Of a stretch of 64,000 nt of DNA, positions 35,359 to 47,845 are shown one piece after another. The position numbers were made by a program, and so were the translations under genes. The stretch comes from Chamaea fasciata (Eukaryota > Chordata > Aves > Passeriformes > Sylviidae). Numbering within the stretch: position 1 is the stretch's first letter; every line of letters starts with the position of its first letter. The stretch is taken from contig JARCOQ010000003.1 of NCBI GenBank assembly GCA_029207755.1, positions 43,668,144-43,732,143 of the forward strand, read 5' to 3'. The notes under the pieces were generated by a model that worked only from the letters and a program-made list of their open reading frames with translations, was not told the origin of the DNA and did not search any database.

Positions 35359-35780
35359 TGTACTGGTTCTGGTTGGTGTAGACTTAATTTTCTTAATAGT
35401 AGCTGGTTTGGAGCTATGTTTTGGATTTGTGTTGGAAATAGTGTTGATAAAACAGGTATGTTTTAGCTGTTTCTGAGCAGCCCTTACACAGAGGCCCAAG
35501 GGCTTTTTCTGCTCCTCAGGGCACCCCATCAGGGACGAGGCTGGGGGGGCAGAAGCAGCTGAGAGGAGACAAAGCCGGGACAGCTGACCCCAACTGACCA
35601 GAGAGACACTCCCTACAATATGGCACTCAGCATATAAATCCGGGTGAAGAAGGAGGAAAGGAGGATGTTTGAAGTGACAGCATTTGCCTCTCCAAGCCAC
35701 CAAGACTCAGGGCAAGCAGGTGCTCAGTTCAGCCACCTCCAGGAAAGTCAGGCTCCATCACGTCTTGGTGACTCACTTCA
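35359..35780 (+). mobile_element. ERVL-type avian LTR, truncated and rearranged
   Basis: It starts TGTACTGGTTCTGGTTGG and continues through ACTTAATTTTCTTAATAGTA, GCTATGTTTTGGATTTGTG, GGGACAGCTGACCCCAACTG and a TATA-like CATATAAATCC near 35631. This order matches the common bird LTR beginning TGTCCTGGTTT...GAGTTAATTTTC as I remember it. The 3' part, with the polyadenylation signal and the ...GGTTAAACCACGACA end, is missing. Positions 35698-35770 read as the reverse complement of the expected next segment. It runs antisense to PCNX2. The right limit is approximate. Confidence 0.78.
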
Positions 35781-36613
35781 GGACAGATTCAAATGGTCTT
35801 TTTGTACTAATTTTTAATATAATCCATGATCTGAGAATGCAGTTTATACTTTTGTAAAAGCCTGTCACAAAGCAATTTATGGCTAGAGGTGAACTTGGCA
35901 GAGTAATGGGAGCATCAAATTTAGATGCAATTAGTTCAGCAGGGAAGCCATTCCACTGGGACTGCTGGCAAGAGGTGCTGCTGGCAAGCCACCAGACAAA
36001 AGTGAGCTCAGGGTAATCACACTGACAATAATTGTTGACTTGATTAGTCCTGCCAATCTTTAAATAATTTACCAAACCCAGTGACAAGAATCACCCACTA
36101 AAGTGGGGATTATGATAGAAAAGGAATTATCTGCTTTTGGTGATAACTACAACATAAAAACCTCCTCAAAATTTAACTTGACTAGGTCTTCAAAAGCTGG
36201 ACTGCTAGACAAGTGACAGACAATTTGGCGACAACCAAGTACAGAGACAATCTGAAAAAAATTCTAATTCTCAGTAACCTTTAATAGAAATAAGGGATAA
36301 TTCTGGAAATTATTAATAAGGAAGTGTTTATACTGCATTTATAAAGCTCTGAAAATTTCCCAGGACAAGGACTGCAGGTACAGGTAATATTAGGACAACT
36401 ACTATAGTTGAAAAAGCCAACAATAAAACTAAAAAAAACCAAAACCAACCAAAGACAGAAAGTAGAAAATTATGAAATACATATTCATATTGATAAACTG
36501 GAGAATACTCCAAAGGTCATCTTGCAACACTGCAGAACCAAAAAGAGGTGATGGACCACTGATATTTGACAAGACAAAGTCTAATTCCCTTTAACAGTAT
36601 TGCCTGCAATATC

Positions 36614-36648
36614 AAGGAGTCTCTGAAGGAAGAGATCAGAGACTCCTT
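36614..36648. repeat. 13-bp perfect inverted repeat
   Basis: AAGGAGTCTCTGA at 36614-36626 and its exact reverse complement TCAGAGACTCCTT at 36636-36648 are separated by 9 bases, giving a potential hairpin on either strand. Confidence 0.93.
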
Positions 36649-39600
36649 CAGAATTGGACATCTGCTTTCTCTGGCACATTGCAATCCATTGTTGTCCATT
36701 CAGCCCTTCCTGAATGAAAAGCAAGAAGCACACAAAAACAACGGAGAAAAATAAAACCATAACACATCCTCACTTCTGTGACAGTGACATTGTTAAGATT
36801 TTGAATTATTTGTGAGAAATTAATTTCAGACACAACGTCAAGAAGATAAAATGTTTATGGGCCATAGGAATACTACTTTAATTTCTGTTCCTAATAGTCT
36901 GATATGAAATGCTTGAGCCTAAAAACAGAGAAGACAACAGTAGGACTCAATACACAGAAACAGAAAGTTATAATTTGAATTGAAGATCATAAAACCTTAG
37001 TTAGTCTTTAAGAACTTTTTTTGAGTAATATTTAAACATCATCTTCATTTTTGCATAACACTGTTAAAAGATAATTACCAATGGCCAATTCATAAGGCAA
37101 TTACATTACTCTTGAAAAATCAGGCACAGTTCATACCTTCTTCAGTCAAGATTCCTTCCCTTTTCACAGCTGCAGCGTTACCCAGAAGCATCACAGCTCC
37201 TAGACACCAGTGACAGGTCTGCTGCCTCTCCCATCAACACCCACAAAGCAAGAGACCTCTTGTCATCCTTGGTCCTGGGCCAATTCTCCTCATAAAGAAG
37301 CACATCAGGGCACAGTCCATTCAAATCCACATGTTTACTCCACTTGCTCAACTGAGTTTGACATTTCCCCCTTAGGAGCAGCTTAATCTTAATGGTATAA
37401 AGCAAGCATGATTGGGGATAAGTGCTTAAAGAGTGCATACACGTCTACTGCAAACCTTTGTATTGCTCTCTATGCTTATTCTAAATTCTGAAATCTGGGC
37501 TCCATGAGACGAAAAATCTACTCCCTCCTGTGAAAGAAGGATGACACCTCTTTTGGCTAGGGTTTAATTTTCTCCTGCAACTCTTGACTCATGAAATCTA
37601 ATTTGGATGGCTCATAAATGAATTCAGACACCAGGCCTAACGGTATTGGTTGTTTCTGCACCATTTCAATTGCTCATGAAGATGGACTGTGAAAAATCAT
37701 TGTCTTCTCCTTAGTTAACTTTTTCATGGGCTGGTAGATAAGTCATGTTCATCTCAGAGGTGCTTTCCATGTCTCTTTTCCAATATCCTTCCATAACAGC
37801 AGCATCTCCTGTTGGTGTGGACTACTCTTACAACGATCATCTCCACCTGAGAGGGCCCACCCTCAAGAGAATAATTTTTGTCAAGGACCCTCTACAGACA
37901 GACACATAGAAGAGATTAAGTGAAGCACTTGCTGATTACACCTTGTGCTTTATTTTATCCTATTTGCCTTTCTCTTAACTAATAACCTTTCCTTCATTGA
38001 CCATTTGGTTTATCTTTTGGAAAAAGAAAGTAACCTGACACAACTGATGAACAAGCCTGCAGGTGGGGACAGGGGAGAGGGAAAGATGCATCATTCCTGT
38101 ACTGTCCTTACATCAGGTTTGCTCCTCCATTTTCTACATGCTCTAAGTCTTCCATAGTGTCTAAATACAAAACTACTGGAAGGTTGGACACCTGAAGAAA
38201 AAACAAAAACCCATTCCTTCCTGTGCTACCCTTCAGTCTACTCAGAGATGGTAGAAACTGCCCACCGAACAATGAGCTCTCACTAATCTCTCTGGCCTAG
38301 ACATTACAAATTACCCCTGCAAAAACCAGCTTAAGCATACGTAAAGCTTCTTGTCCCCTTTCCTTATTTTTCATATTAACTTGTGCTTTGCATTTTCCTT
38401 CATGCTGCTCTCTTCTTGGAAAAAGCTCATGTTCTGGCTTCCCATTGACTCCCACAAAGAAAGAGTCCTGGCAACCCACTCCTCCTTGCTGATCTGTTCC
38501 ATTCCCTGCTCTGAACTATCACTACACTCCGAGACTTTCAGCAAAGGTGCACATCTTAAGAAATTATATGCATGTAAATGCCTGTAAAGAATACCTGAAC
38601 TTGCTTTTGTTAACAGGGTTGGGTAGACCCCTGAAAAATAAACCTCATCCCTTAAGGTCTGCAAATCACAACTGAAGAACAGCACTTCGCATAGGAAGAC
38701 AGTGGTGTCACAAAGGCATTTAGCAAAGGTAGATTCAGCATGACTTCTTACAAGAGAAGGAAGATGGTCCTTTCTTTGATTAAAAAGAAATTAACTGCTC
38801 AAAGTCAGAGGACAGAAAACTATTTCTGAATTTAGGACAGATTCAAGTTCACAGTTATAGGAAGGGAGAGCAGAAAGGTGTTCTCTGCAAGGTGAAACAA
38901 AGAGAGTTGCAAGAAATAAATAGAACCAGAGTAAAATGTTTGATTTTTCAGGTCAAAACTGAACTCTAGCAAGAAGGCAGGGCGTGGAGGAGAGGAGAGA
39001 GGGTCATTTTGCTAAAGACAGACAAAACATATCTACTATGCAATTTTTTCTTTTTTTTGACTTTCTGCCCACTGCCTATTTATTAATGCTAAATAAAAGC
39101 ATTATTCTCATGTCTCTCATACTACCATTCTATCTAAAATCCTAACACTGTTTTTAATGTGGTCAAGTTTTTTAAAAGTCTGCACTAAAAGCTAAATACT
39201 TGAAGAACAGTATTTGCTATTAAAAGATCATTCTCACTCCTTCACTCAACTTCTCCAAATGCTGTAAAGAAGTATGAAAAAACAAAATTATTTCTTTAAA
39301 ATACTTATGAAAAGCTAAAATTCTTTTTATAGATATGCAAACAACAGATCACACGGAAGAGCGTGGAAACCACAGTAATAAATACAGGATTTGTATGGAT
39401 CACTCTAAAAAGAACCTTTGAAAAAAGAAAAATGTTTGGATACCTCATCAGAGCAGCAAATTATCATTAAGAGATTTAATGCAAGGTGAAAGGCTCTGCT
39501 CCTAGAATCCACAGGTCAGTGACTGACACTGACTCAGCAGTAAAATTTTTCAAACCATGCAACAGGCATGGGAAGCAAACAAGACAAGGCTGATAGAACA

Positions 39601-39913
39601 GGCCCACTTACTTTGTTTACAATTTGTTTACAATTTTATTTATAATAGCTACACTTGACTTTGGCTATTCCCAGAAAATAATTAAAGCCAAGTGGATAGC
39701 TCTGATTTTCTTTTACACTTTTTCTTTCCTATGTTCTTATAAAGCTGTCACTGTTTTAGCAGAAAGCAGAAAAATTTTCATGCTTTGACTTCTCTAGAAG
39801 AGATTAGTACATTTATTCACCACTACTCCCCTTCACATGTATCTTTCACAGCTAGTTTCATAGTTTACAGCAATGAAAACTTTCAACGTCTCTAAAAATA
39901 AAGGCTTACTTAC

Positions 39914-40007
39914 TGAGCATTTGACATACAATCACAATTTGAGAGTTGATGTCTAAAATTTCCTTCCTTCTGACAGCCAGCTTTTAAATAGCAGGATCTA
40001 ATTTCCC
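39914..40007 (-). CDS. PCNX2: PCNX2 exon 8
   Basis: This 94-base exon is flanked by acceptor tgtattttctaaag|GG and an optimal donor GCTCA|GTAAGTAAG. It encodes GEIRSCYLKAGCQKEG, which continues the conserved FIDE(N/H)GEIRSCYLKSG motif begun in exon 7. A less conserved Cys-containing tail (CDCMSNA) follows. Phase 1 in and phase 2 out join exactly to exon 9. The exon was found by searching for the expected IRSCYLK motif, because it is hidden inside an otherwise featureless 12-kb region. Confidence 0.94.
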
Positions 40008-41214
40008 CTTTAGAAAATACAGAGGGAAAAAATGTCAGTTCAGTGATGCAATCATTTGTGTACACAAGAAATTTATAAAATACCCATTATAGGTCAGGCA
40101 TATTTATAAATATGTATTTTTCAGTCTGTGCATTAAGTTCATTTTAGATTTCAGAAAGCAAATTGACATTTGAACAACTGAAAACCTGAGACAAATCAAA
40201 ACACAGAAGTCACAGTAAAAATTTAAAAGGCACATAAATTAAATGCAAAGCATATCGATTAATGTAAGTTCACCACAAAATGTGAAATCAGATTTTCCTC
40301 TTTCCATTCCCAAAGGTGAGGTCAGGAGGTACAAAGCAGCAAAAAAGTTCTGCTAGAAGTTCAGCCACAGCTCCTCCCTGTTTGCAGAGGCAGCACAAAG
40401 CTAAGGGTGGGTGCTGGCTGACCCAGAGACTGTGTCACCTGCCCCACTGGCAGCTGCTGCCCTTCTGCCCACAGCACAGCAGCAGCTGCTGGCTGCCAGC
40501 AGGGTCAGGAGGAACAGGCAGAAAACCAAAGTATCTCCAGGGTCACAGACCCAGTACCATGAGCACCCACTCCATGCTGGTTTTGAAGGCAACTTTAAAG
40601 GAAATATGGCTTTTGGGACAGCTGTCTTTCAGACGCATGAACCAGTACCTCACAGAGTACTACACAGGACTCAAACACATCCTACAGCTTCAGACTCCAA
40701 AAACAGCTTCAGAGCAGTGGCATCCCAAGTATATGCATGGGGCAAGACTAGGTCACCCATTAATTTTCTTTAAAGGAGTAGCAGATCACAAATGACAGCA
40801 AGCACCACCATAACAAGAGGTCAGTCTGAGCCAGCTGAAGAACAAAATTGTAAAAAAAAAAGTCATATTTTGCTCAGCCAGGTCAGTGAAAAACTTTCTA
40901 GTCAGGCAGAAAATGCCAGGGGTTCTTCTGACGGGACAGAAGTTGTCTTCTGGCCTAGCCAGCATCTTTTGAGAATGATGTTTGAAAGATAAACTTCAGG
41001 CACTGTGTAAGGCCTGGGTCTGTGATGGTCATTGGTGGATTTGGAAACTCTATTTATTGCTCATCTGACTTTAAATTACTAAGTCTTTTTTTTTTCCACA
41101 CACACACAGAAAAACATGCAACCAGTAACAGACAAGAGAAATATCCTTCCAGGACATCTGAAGTGTTTAGAAATTTCCTCATGCATTGCAATTATCCCAT
41201 CTAGACAAACTCAC
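40008..41214 (-). other. PCNX2: PCNX2 intron 7 (1.2 kb)
   Basis: Contains a GC-richer patch near 40370-40570 with CAG/CTG clusters that create overlapping open frames on both strands. It has no splice context or protein resemblance, so I treat it as noncoding. Confidence 0.85.
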
Positions 41215-41360
41215 CATTTTCATCTATGAACACATGCATTGCATCCACGGAGAGCTCATCTTGCACAGACGCCTCAGGTCCACTTATTACTTGCAAGACA
41301 GAACTGTCTTGCTGAGAAGTTACCCGGTAGATTATCTGCCTTTGCCTGCTGCCCTGGTAA
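41215..41360 (-). CDS. PCNX2: PCNX2 exon 7
   Basis: The acceptor is tttttgtgtcaag|T and the donor is GAAAATG|GTGAGTTT. The first base completes the Leu split from exon 6. The exon then reads YQGSRQRQIIYRVTSQQDSS, followed by QVISGPEASVQDELSVDAMH and VFIDEN. This block is well conserved in PCNX2; the mammalian protein has SVDAMHVFIDEHGEIRSCYL. It is probably a small structured island inside the cytoplasmic linker. It ends in phase 1, with the Gly split into exon 8. The acceptor AAG is less common than CAG, but other upstream AGs give the wrong frame. Confidence 0.95.
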
Positions 41361-41528
41361 CTTGACACAAAAATGTTTCAAAACTACTATGAGGAACTTT
41401 TTTCTTGTTCTCAATAAAACAAAAAGAAAGAGAAGTTAATTAAAAGTTTATGTCATTTCTATTCAGTGAAACAAAACAGCTTACATCATATCTTTGAAGT
41501 ACAAAATTGTAAAGTAAACTGGCCTTAC
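41361..41528 (-). other. PCNX2: PCNX2 intron 6 (168 bp)
   Basis: Short intron between exons 6 and 7, with GTAAGG donor and gtgtcaag acceptor. Confidence 0.93.
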
Positions 41529-41676
41529 AGTGCTGCAAATTTGGCAGACTCTGGTAGCACCGGACTAGTACTAGCACGATCTTGGCTTTGTACATCTGAT
41601 CTTTCCTGTTTAGGAAGTTGCTCACAGTGCTTTTCTGTTCCCACCATTTCTTCTTTTCTCTCCGTCATCTGGCTAT
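41529..41676 (-). CDS. PCNX2: PCNX2 exon 6
   Basis: The 148-base exon lies between acceptor tgtttttcag|AT and donor GCACT|GTAAGG, phase 1 in and phase 2 out. It encodes a charged linker: DSQMTERKEEMVGTEK, then QERSDVQSQDRASTSP, ending in SAKFAAL. The other two frames hit a stop within a few codons, so the frame is fixed. Sequence conservation is low here. The assignment rests on splice sites, phase and the adjacent exon 7, only 168 bases downstream. Together exons 6 and 7 form a compact pair after the 8.8-kb intron 5. Confidence 0.9.
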
Positions 41677-43110
41677 CTGAAAAACAGGGCAGTGAAGTGG
41701 AGCCACTCTCCACAGACGACTTTCAAGAGTTTTGTTCATTAACTACAGAACAAGAGCATCTAAAAATGAAAATCTAAAACACTGCAGTATTTGCTAGTTT
41801 TATGGAAAGCACTACCATATACTTAAAACAATTCAACCACAAATCTGATGAAGAGGTACTCTGACCCTCATGAATGGGCTGTTTCAAGAACACACTGCTT
41901 GAAGTAGAGGACAAACAAGAGAGAATTTCTGCTTTGCTTCCTCTATTGTTTCAGAGGGAAGCAATCTGTTCCTAATCGAGAATGGTAAGAGGCTGCTTCC
42001 CTGGGGGCTGTAATTTGTTCCCAAGCTGTGTACACTGGCAGTGGAAAAGCAGAAGCACTGGCCCATTCCCCTTTTACAAAAGGGAAAGCAGCATCTTGAA
42101 AGGAAACAGAGCTCCTGGACAGGAAAGCAGATAGCTGCCTAATCCCTCTTCCCCACTGGCCACACACCTGGTGCAGGACAAAGGGCAAACTGGCAAAACA
42201 ATATCACAGCAGATTATCCTATGCTTGGAAAATACAGAACTATAGATTTAAAAATACACATTAAGTATTTGTCCCATTTCTGCTACTTTGAGTACCAATT
42301 ATATTTATATTACCTCTCTACACATGCATGTCATTTAATCATATATATGTGTGTACAACATATTCACGGTGAATAGTGAAACATTTTTGAACTGTGTTTT
42401 GTTTATAAACCGAAAAAATTATCTGTCAGGATTTTAAAGTGCAACTAAGACAGTGATTACATCGGCCCCCTGTGAGGTTGTGCAACTGAATGCTTTAAAT
42501 GGAAAAAAGGGGTGCTTGTTGGAGATGCCTCAGTAAGTCCCTGTAGCTTTTTGCACCAAGCAAAGTGCATTGAAACACATTTACCCAGACTTCTTGCCAC
42601 ACCTGCTATTTAAACACCTCAGACCAAGGAAAAAAACACAAAAATTTCACCCCACTGAAAATTCCGTATCTTAAGCCCTATTTCTCACCAATATAATTAC
42701 CATCCTAACCTACAAGAATCACCAGTTAAGAAACAGTGGTGTCATATCTATGTTGGTCTAAGGATAAAACAGAATGAAGGTTTGTAAAAAGATGCTTTTA
42801 TAAAGCCAGCTGATAAAACTGAAAAAAGTAAACAAGTTTTTGCAAATGCAAACCTTTCAGATCATGTCTTGTTTTCCTCAAACTGTATCAGCTGATCTAC
42901 CAACACATTATTTCTATAACCAAACATACCTTCATGAGCTAAAACATCTCTGCAACCACTTTCAATTCACAGAACAAAGCCCCCTCATACCCTAAAGCCT
43001 GTGCTATAAATACAGTGAAACATGCCTAAGTTTGGTATAGGGAAATAATTTGTTGTGCATGGAGGCAAAATTCAATAGGTCTTCCAGGTCTATTTTATTC
43101 TGTCTTGGGT

Positions 43111-43204
43111 AAAAAAAAAAAAAAAATAAAAAAAAATTTAAAAAAAAAATAAAAAAATAAAAAAAATAAAAAAATTAAAAAAAAAAGAAAAGAAAAGAAA
43201 AAAA
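43111..43204 (+). repeat. A-rich low-complexity tract
   Basis: Ninety-four bases made almost wholly of A runs broken by T, then AAAAG units at the right end. Replication slippage is the likely origin. Confidence 0.95.
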
Positions 43205-44549
43205 GGCAGTTAGGGGAAGAGACAACATTTTTTTTCCTTTCCTAGTTAAAGATTTAAACTCCAGGTTAAGCAGAAACTGTCACTACTGAAGCACCCCCTT
43301 AATGATGTAACCATACCTGTGGGTGGTGATGGAGCCATACCTAATGAAAATTACTTTCCTAAAGGCTTGGGCTGTTCAAGCTGTAAGAATAATTGATAGA
43401 GATCAGAAACTGTGGTTCAAATAGCCTAATTGGTCCAATAGTGCCCCAAAGTAGCTTTAGGGCTGGAACAATTTAAAAGAATTTTTAAAAATCTGATTAT
43501 CTGGTGGTTTCAGAATATGCTTCTCTCTTTTCCATTCCAAACCGCAAGCCTCGCAGACTTCTTTTTCCTGCTGTGGTAAAGAGGCATAATAACAAAAACC
43601 TAAACATACTGCTTCTTATGGGCTTTATATGGCAATCAGAGAATACCATGGTGATGAGTACCTCCAACTCAAAAGCAGAAAAGTGGGCCATGATGGCTTT
43701 GTGACTGGTTTTCAAGATTATTACTCATCTTCTCCCAGGTGACTTACACCTTCAGTATTTAAATGAAGATAGAGGTGTCTAGACTAGGAGAGTCCTGCCA
43801 GAGTACGCAATCCAGTCGGCTTTATGCCACCAAATGCTCCCTGCACGGAAATTGTGCTGCCAAAGCTCAAACACCAGGAGAACCTTTTCCAAGTGCAAGA
43901 GCAGACTACAGAGGACAACATGGCAGTGTACTTACACTTTTCCCTGCGCCATTTACCCTTATCCACTGTTCCACACGTCGCCAGCTCATGAATGGCTGGG
44001 CTCCCAGTAGTATCAAGATCAGACCTAGGCTCTGCAATAACCACATAATTTATCTAGAAATTATATGTCACATGACTCAGACATGTGAGGTGTAAACTAT
44101 CAGGACTCATGGCTAAATCAGTTTTGATGCAGGGTGATTCAGAAGAGTCCTGCATAAACAGCCAAGTTTTGGTCTGTATGTAATTTTCTTATTTTGACAG
44201 AGCACAAGACACAAGTTTAAGTTATCGTGGTAAAATACTTATGAAAAGGAACAATTCTTAAATGTCCCATACATAGGATACTATCAGTAAACATTTTTTC
44301 TGCACTAAAGACTTTTAACAGCATATCAACATTATTTACAAGTATACCATCCCAGTGCTGACAAACGAACTCCTAATTTAAAAGCATTTACTGTACCATA
44401 ATTTCTTTTGCCATGTAACTTTTTCTCTTATAGAATAGATTTTAAGCATCCCAAATCATCTTTACAGACAAACCCTTGTTCTTTTCTAGGTGGAGGCTGT
44501 GAATAATTTTACAGCTGAAGTGAAACGGCCTTTGTACATCTGTTAACAC

Positions 44550-45014
44550 AGTAAGTCCAGAGGAGGGCCATCAAGATGATCAGAGGGATGGAACCTCTCT
44601 CCTGCAAGGAAAGGGTGGGAGAATTGGCTGAGATTTTAGCCTAGAGCAGGCTCCAGGGAGACCTAATTGCAGCCTTTCAGTGCCTGAAGAGAGACCACAA
44701 GAAATCTGAAGCGGACTTCTTACCAGAGTGTTTAACGATAGAACAAGAGGGAATGTCTTTAAACTGAAAGAGGGCAGGTTTAGATGGGATATTTGGAAGA
44801 AATTCTTCACTGTCAGGGTGGTGAGGAACTGGTACAGCTTGCCCTGAGAAGTAATGGATGCCTCATTCCTCGAAGTGTTCAAGGCCAGTCTGGATGGGGC
44901 TCTGAGCAACCTGGTCTAGTGGAAGGCATCCCTGCCCAAGGAGGGGTGGGGGCAGTTTTTTGAACCTCTTCTATTAAGGTCCCTTCTGACTGAAACCATT
45001 CTTTAATTCTGTGA
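44550..45014 (+). mobile_element. CR1 LINE 3' end
   Basis: Classic CR1 landmarks in order: GTCCAGAGGAGGGCCATCAA, GATGATCAGAGGGATGGAAC, TTCAGTGCCTGAAG, TTTAAACTGAAAGAGGGCAG, AAGAAATTCTTCACTGTCAG, GTTCAAGGCCAGTCTGGATG, CAACCTGGTCTAGTGG, and a 3' end at ATTCTGTGA. The CR1 3' terminus normally carries such short ATTCTATGA repeats. It is a typical 5'-truncated copy lying antisense to PCNX2. Confidence 0.93.
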
Positions 45015-47845
45015 CACAGTATCACAGTAACCAACTATCAGTGTATCTCAACCTTAAAGTCACATTATTATTAGGTAATTAGAATAAAATTTTATTACTC
45101 TGTAACTTTCCTCCAAAACATTTTTACTATTTGTGGCCCCATACCACAGTCTTTGAAACCTTCTTCCTCATCTTTTACTTACATATCCCTATCTCAACCT
45201 TCACAGTTCACTCCTGTAAAACAAAATGCCGCTCACTGCTATCATAATTTCAAGTACCATCTGGTTTGAAACCTGGGCAAGCAGAATTAAGATAATTAAG
45301 CCTGTCTCTCTTCTGTTCATTAATTGCTTTGCTACAGAATCCACTTTTTTCAACAACATTATGTTCCAAAACAGAAATTTTCAAGTTAAAATATATTTGC
45401 TGCCTGTTCAGCCACAAAGAAATTATTTCAAATCGCTCTATAATTTTGTTAGTACCAGCATGAAACCAAAGTACTACAAGCTGTGATCTGTGCCATTCAT
45501 ATATGTGGATTATAAATCCTAAGAACATTCCTAATCCTTTCGTCACCAACTGCTTTAGCAGAAGCATCTATCTTATGCACTTTATTCTCAACCCAAATTT
45601 GCCCATTACACCACAAATACATTAAAAGAAAAAACTGACAATTAAATTGGTCATCCATCAAACAACAGGAGTGCCAAGGGAATACCACACTGTCCAAGAA
45701 TTGCTACAAGAGTTCAGCACTGGACACTGAAGAAGCACATGGCATTACCCATTAATGAGGAGTGCCACATTAATTCTGAAGCAACAGGAAAAACTAGCAA
45801 TAGGCATTGTACCTGTTACAGGAAGTGACTTGCTCAAAACAATCTCCTGTGTCAGCAGCAGAGATAGGAATAAGTATCCTAACCATTATACCTACCAATT
45901 ACATCAGAATACAGACCTCTGAAATAACCTCATATTTTCTTTGCATATGTCAGACTTGTCATCATACAGACTACTACCTCTTTGACTTAAAGACTGAAAT
46001 ATTAAAATTTTAACCTGTCAAGCCTTACACACGGAACATCAGATTCAGAGAACTAAGTTCTGCACACCAGTTCCTCCACATCCAAAGAGATGCACCACCT
46101 GCCATGTGGCCCCTCTCCGGCACAAAAGTTTGGGATGATACACAGCTGCACCAAGAGATGAGCTAGCACCAGGCAGGGCTTCATTTCCTAGGTGCTACCC
46201 CCCTGCCAGCAAAATCACCTGCTGTCACTTCCCACCACGACAGTCAACTGCACCAGTGACTCAACCCACAAGATGCCTCTTCCCCATGACTACACAGCAT
46301 GTGATAGTCCTCTTTCTCACATGCAAGGGAAAAAAAAAAGAAGTCCAAAAATACCCACAGGAGTATGTTTCAGTTTTTTATAGGAGAAGGGTTAATTGCT
46401 TGGGATCCAGAACAACTCACTTGAGGTTGTGGTTTGTGCACTGCCCAGAATGATGAGTACCTTTTCTAAAAAGAGCCTGCAAAACATCTAAATTCAGGCT
46501 CTGCAGTCCTGGTTTAGTTTCTCCTGCACCAGTCCCCACCACTCCCATGGCAGGCTTTGCTCCCTGAGTGATAATACTGCCTGTCCTAGATTACAAGCCA
46601 GCTGTGCCAAACGGGACATACAGGAGGTTTTGCCCTGCATAAGTCTGATGCACAACTGCTCTTACTTGGTTCAAGATACATCAGAGGGAACCAAAGCAGC
46701 CAGTAAACCCAGGTTTTCTTACACTTCTCGACGACTGAATAAAATCTGGTTGCCCTACAACACACTTTCATCACGTGGGTGATACAAGTGTGATTCAGAA
46801 CTAAAAGGACACTGGTCTGAAAGTCAGTTTTAGCAACAGTACCAGTGGTATTTTCTCACAATCTAGAAGAGGTGGAGTGGATATAGAATAGCTCTTAGAG
46901 CTTTTATAGCCTTCATTTTAACAGGTTAAATCTGGCACCCTCAGAAGTGTAAAGAAAGGCTTTCATTTTCTTGTAGTGCATTTTGCCAAGCTCTCTTCTG
47001 GCAAAGGCTGATGTGGTCAGGATGATAACTCTTCTACTTCCACAGAACACACAAGTTCTGTGAGGGACCACCCATAACAAAGGCCCAGCCATGACACTCG
47101 CTCACTATTCTGATGAGCACTTTTCCCTACCTTCCACAAATTATGCAAAATATCAGCTTTCTTTTACACAGCACCGAATATCCAGCTTTCCAGGAATTTG
47201 CCAAGTTTTTTACATTGCCTAATAAAAATCTTTCTGGGGTGCACTTCATGCTCATTTGGACCTGACATCTATTGCTAACTTTTGCCAATTAGACAGTTTG
47301 CAAGGTTAAACGAACAAAAACCAAACAGAACCAACCTCCTCCCTCAAAACAACGGGAGCATTGACTCTGTATTCCCACACACACACACTTTTCTTAACAA
47401 CCACTCCAATGTGGGAATAATGTTTATTCAGAACCGTTCCAAGATACTATATTATTAAAGCATATTTGCAATTGCAAGGCTGTAAACAAATTAAAGGCTT
47501 TCTCATTCCTAAAATTCAGTCTTGCTAAGGGAAAGCTGCCAGTAATGACAGTAATTTATTTTAACAAACAGCACGTTCTGACTAGGCTGGAAAACAAAGC
47601 CTACTTGCTCTTAAAAATAACTGCCTTTGAACTACCTCTCCCAAGCCCAAGGAGTTCAGATTGAATCTCCTTTTTCCCACAGCACCAGTGCAAGGTGCAG
47701 AATTCACAGCTGCAACCCCTGCTCCTGCAGGGCACCCCCTTTCCAGTCCCTCTTCTGTTTCAGGATGACACTTGCTGAGCCCACACTGCAGAGATACTTA
47801 ATTACACATGCATGCAGCTCAACTTCACTACCTCACAGAAGTACA

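Larger units (their letters stand above)
28992..39913 (-). other. PCNX2: PCNX2 intron 8 (10.9 kb)
   Basis: The longest intron. It contains a rearranged LTR (35359 to about 35780), a 13-bp perfect inverted repeat (36614-36648), an odd open stretch at about 37137-37438 and a splice-site-bounded 60-base cryptic exon at 37832-37891. No true exon was found between exons 8 and 9, and the two join in phase. Confidence 0.85.

Noticed and set aside
40316..40795. 159-codon plus-strand open frame with an overlapping second frame
   Set aside because: It comes from a CAG/CTG-rich GC patch in intron 7 that is open in several frames at once. No recognisable protein and no splice or promoter context.
43784..44095. 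Overlapping open frames on both strands
   Set aside because: Short, no splice context or homology; chance openness in intron 5.
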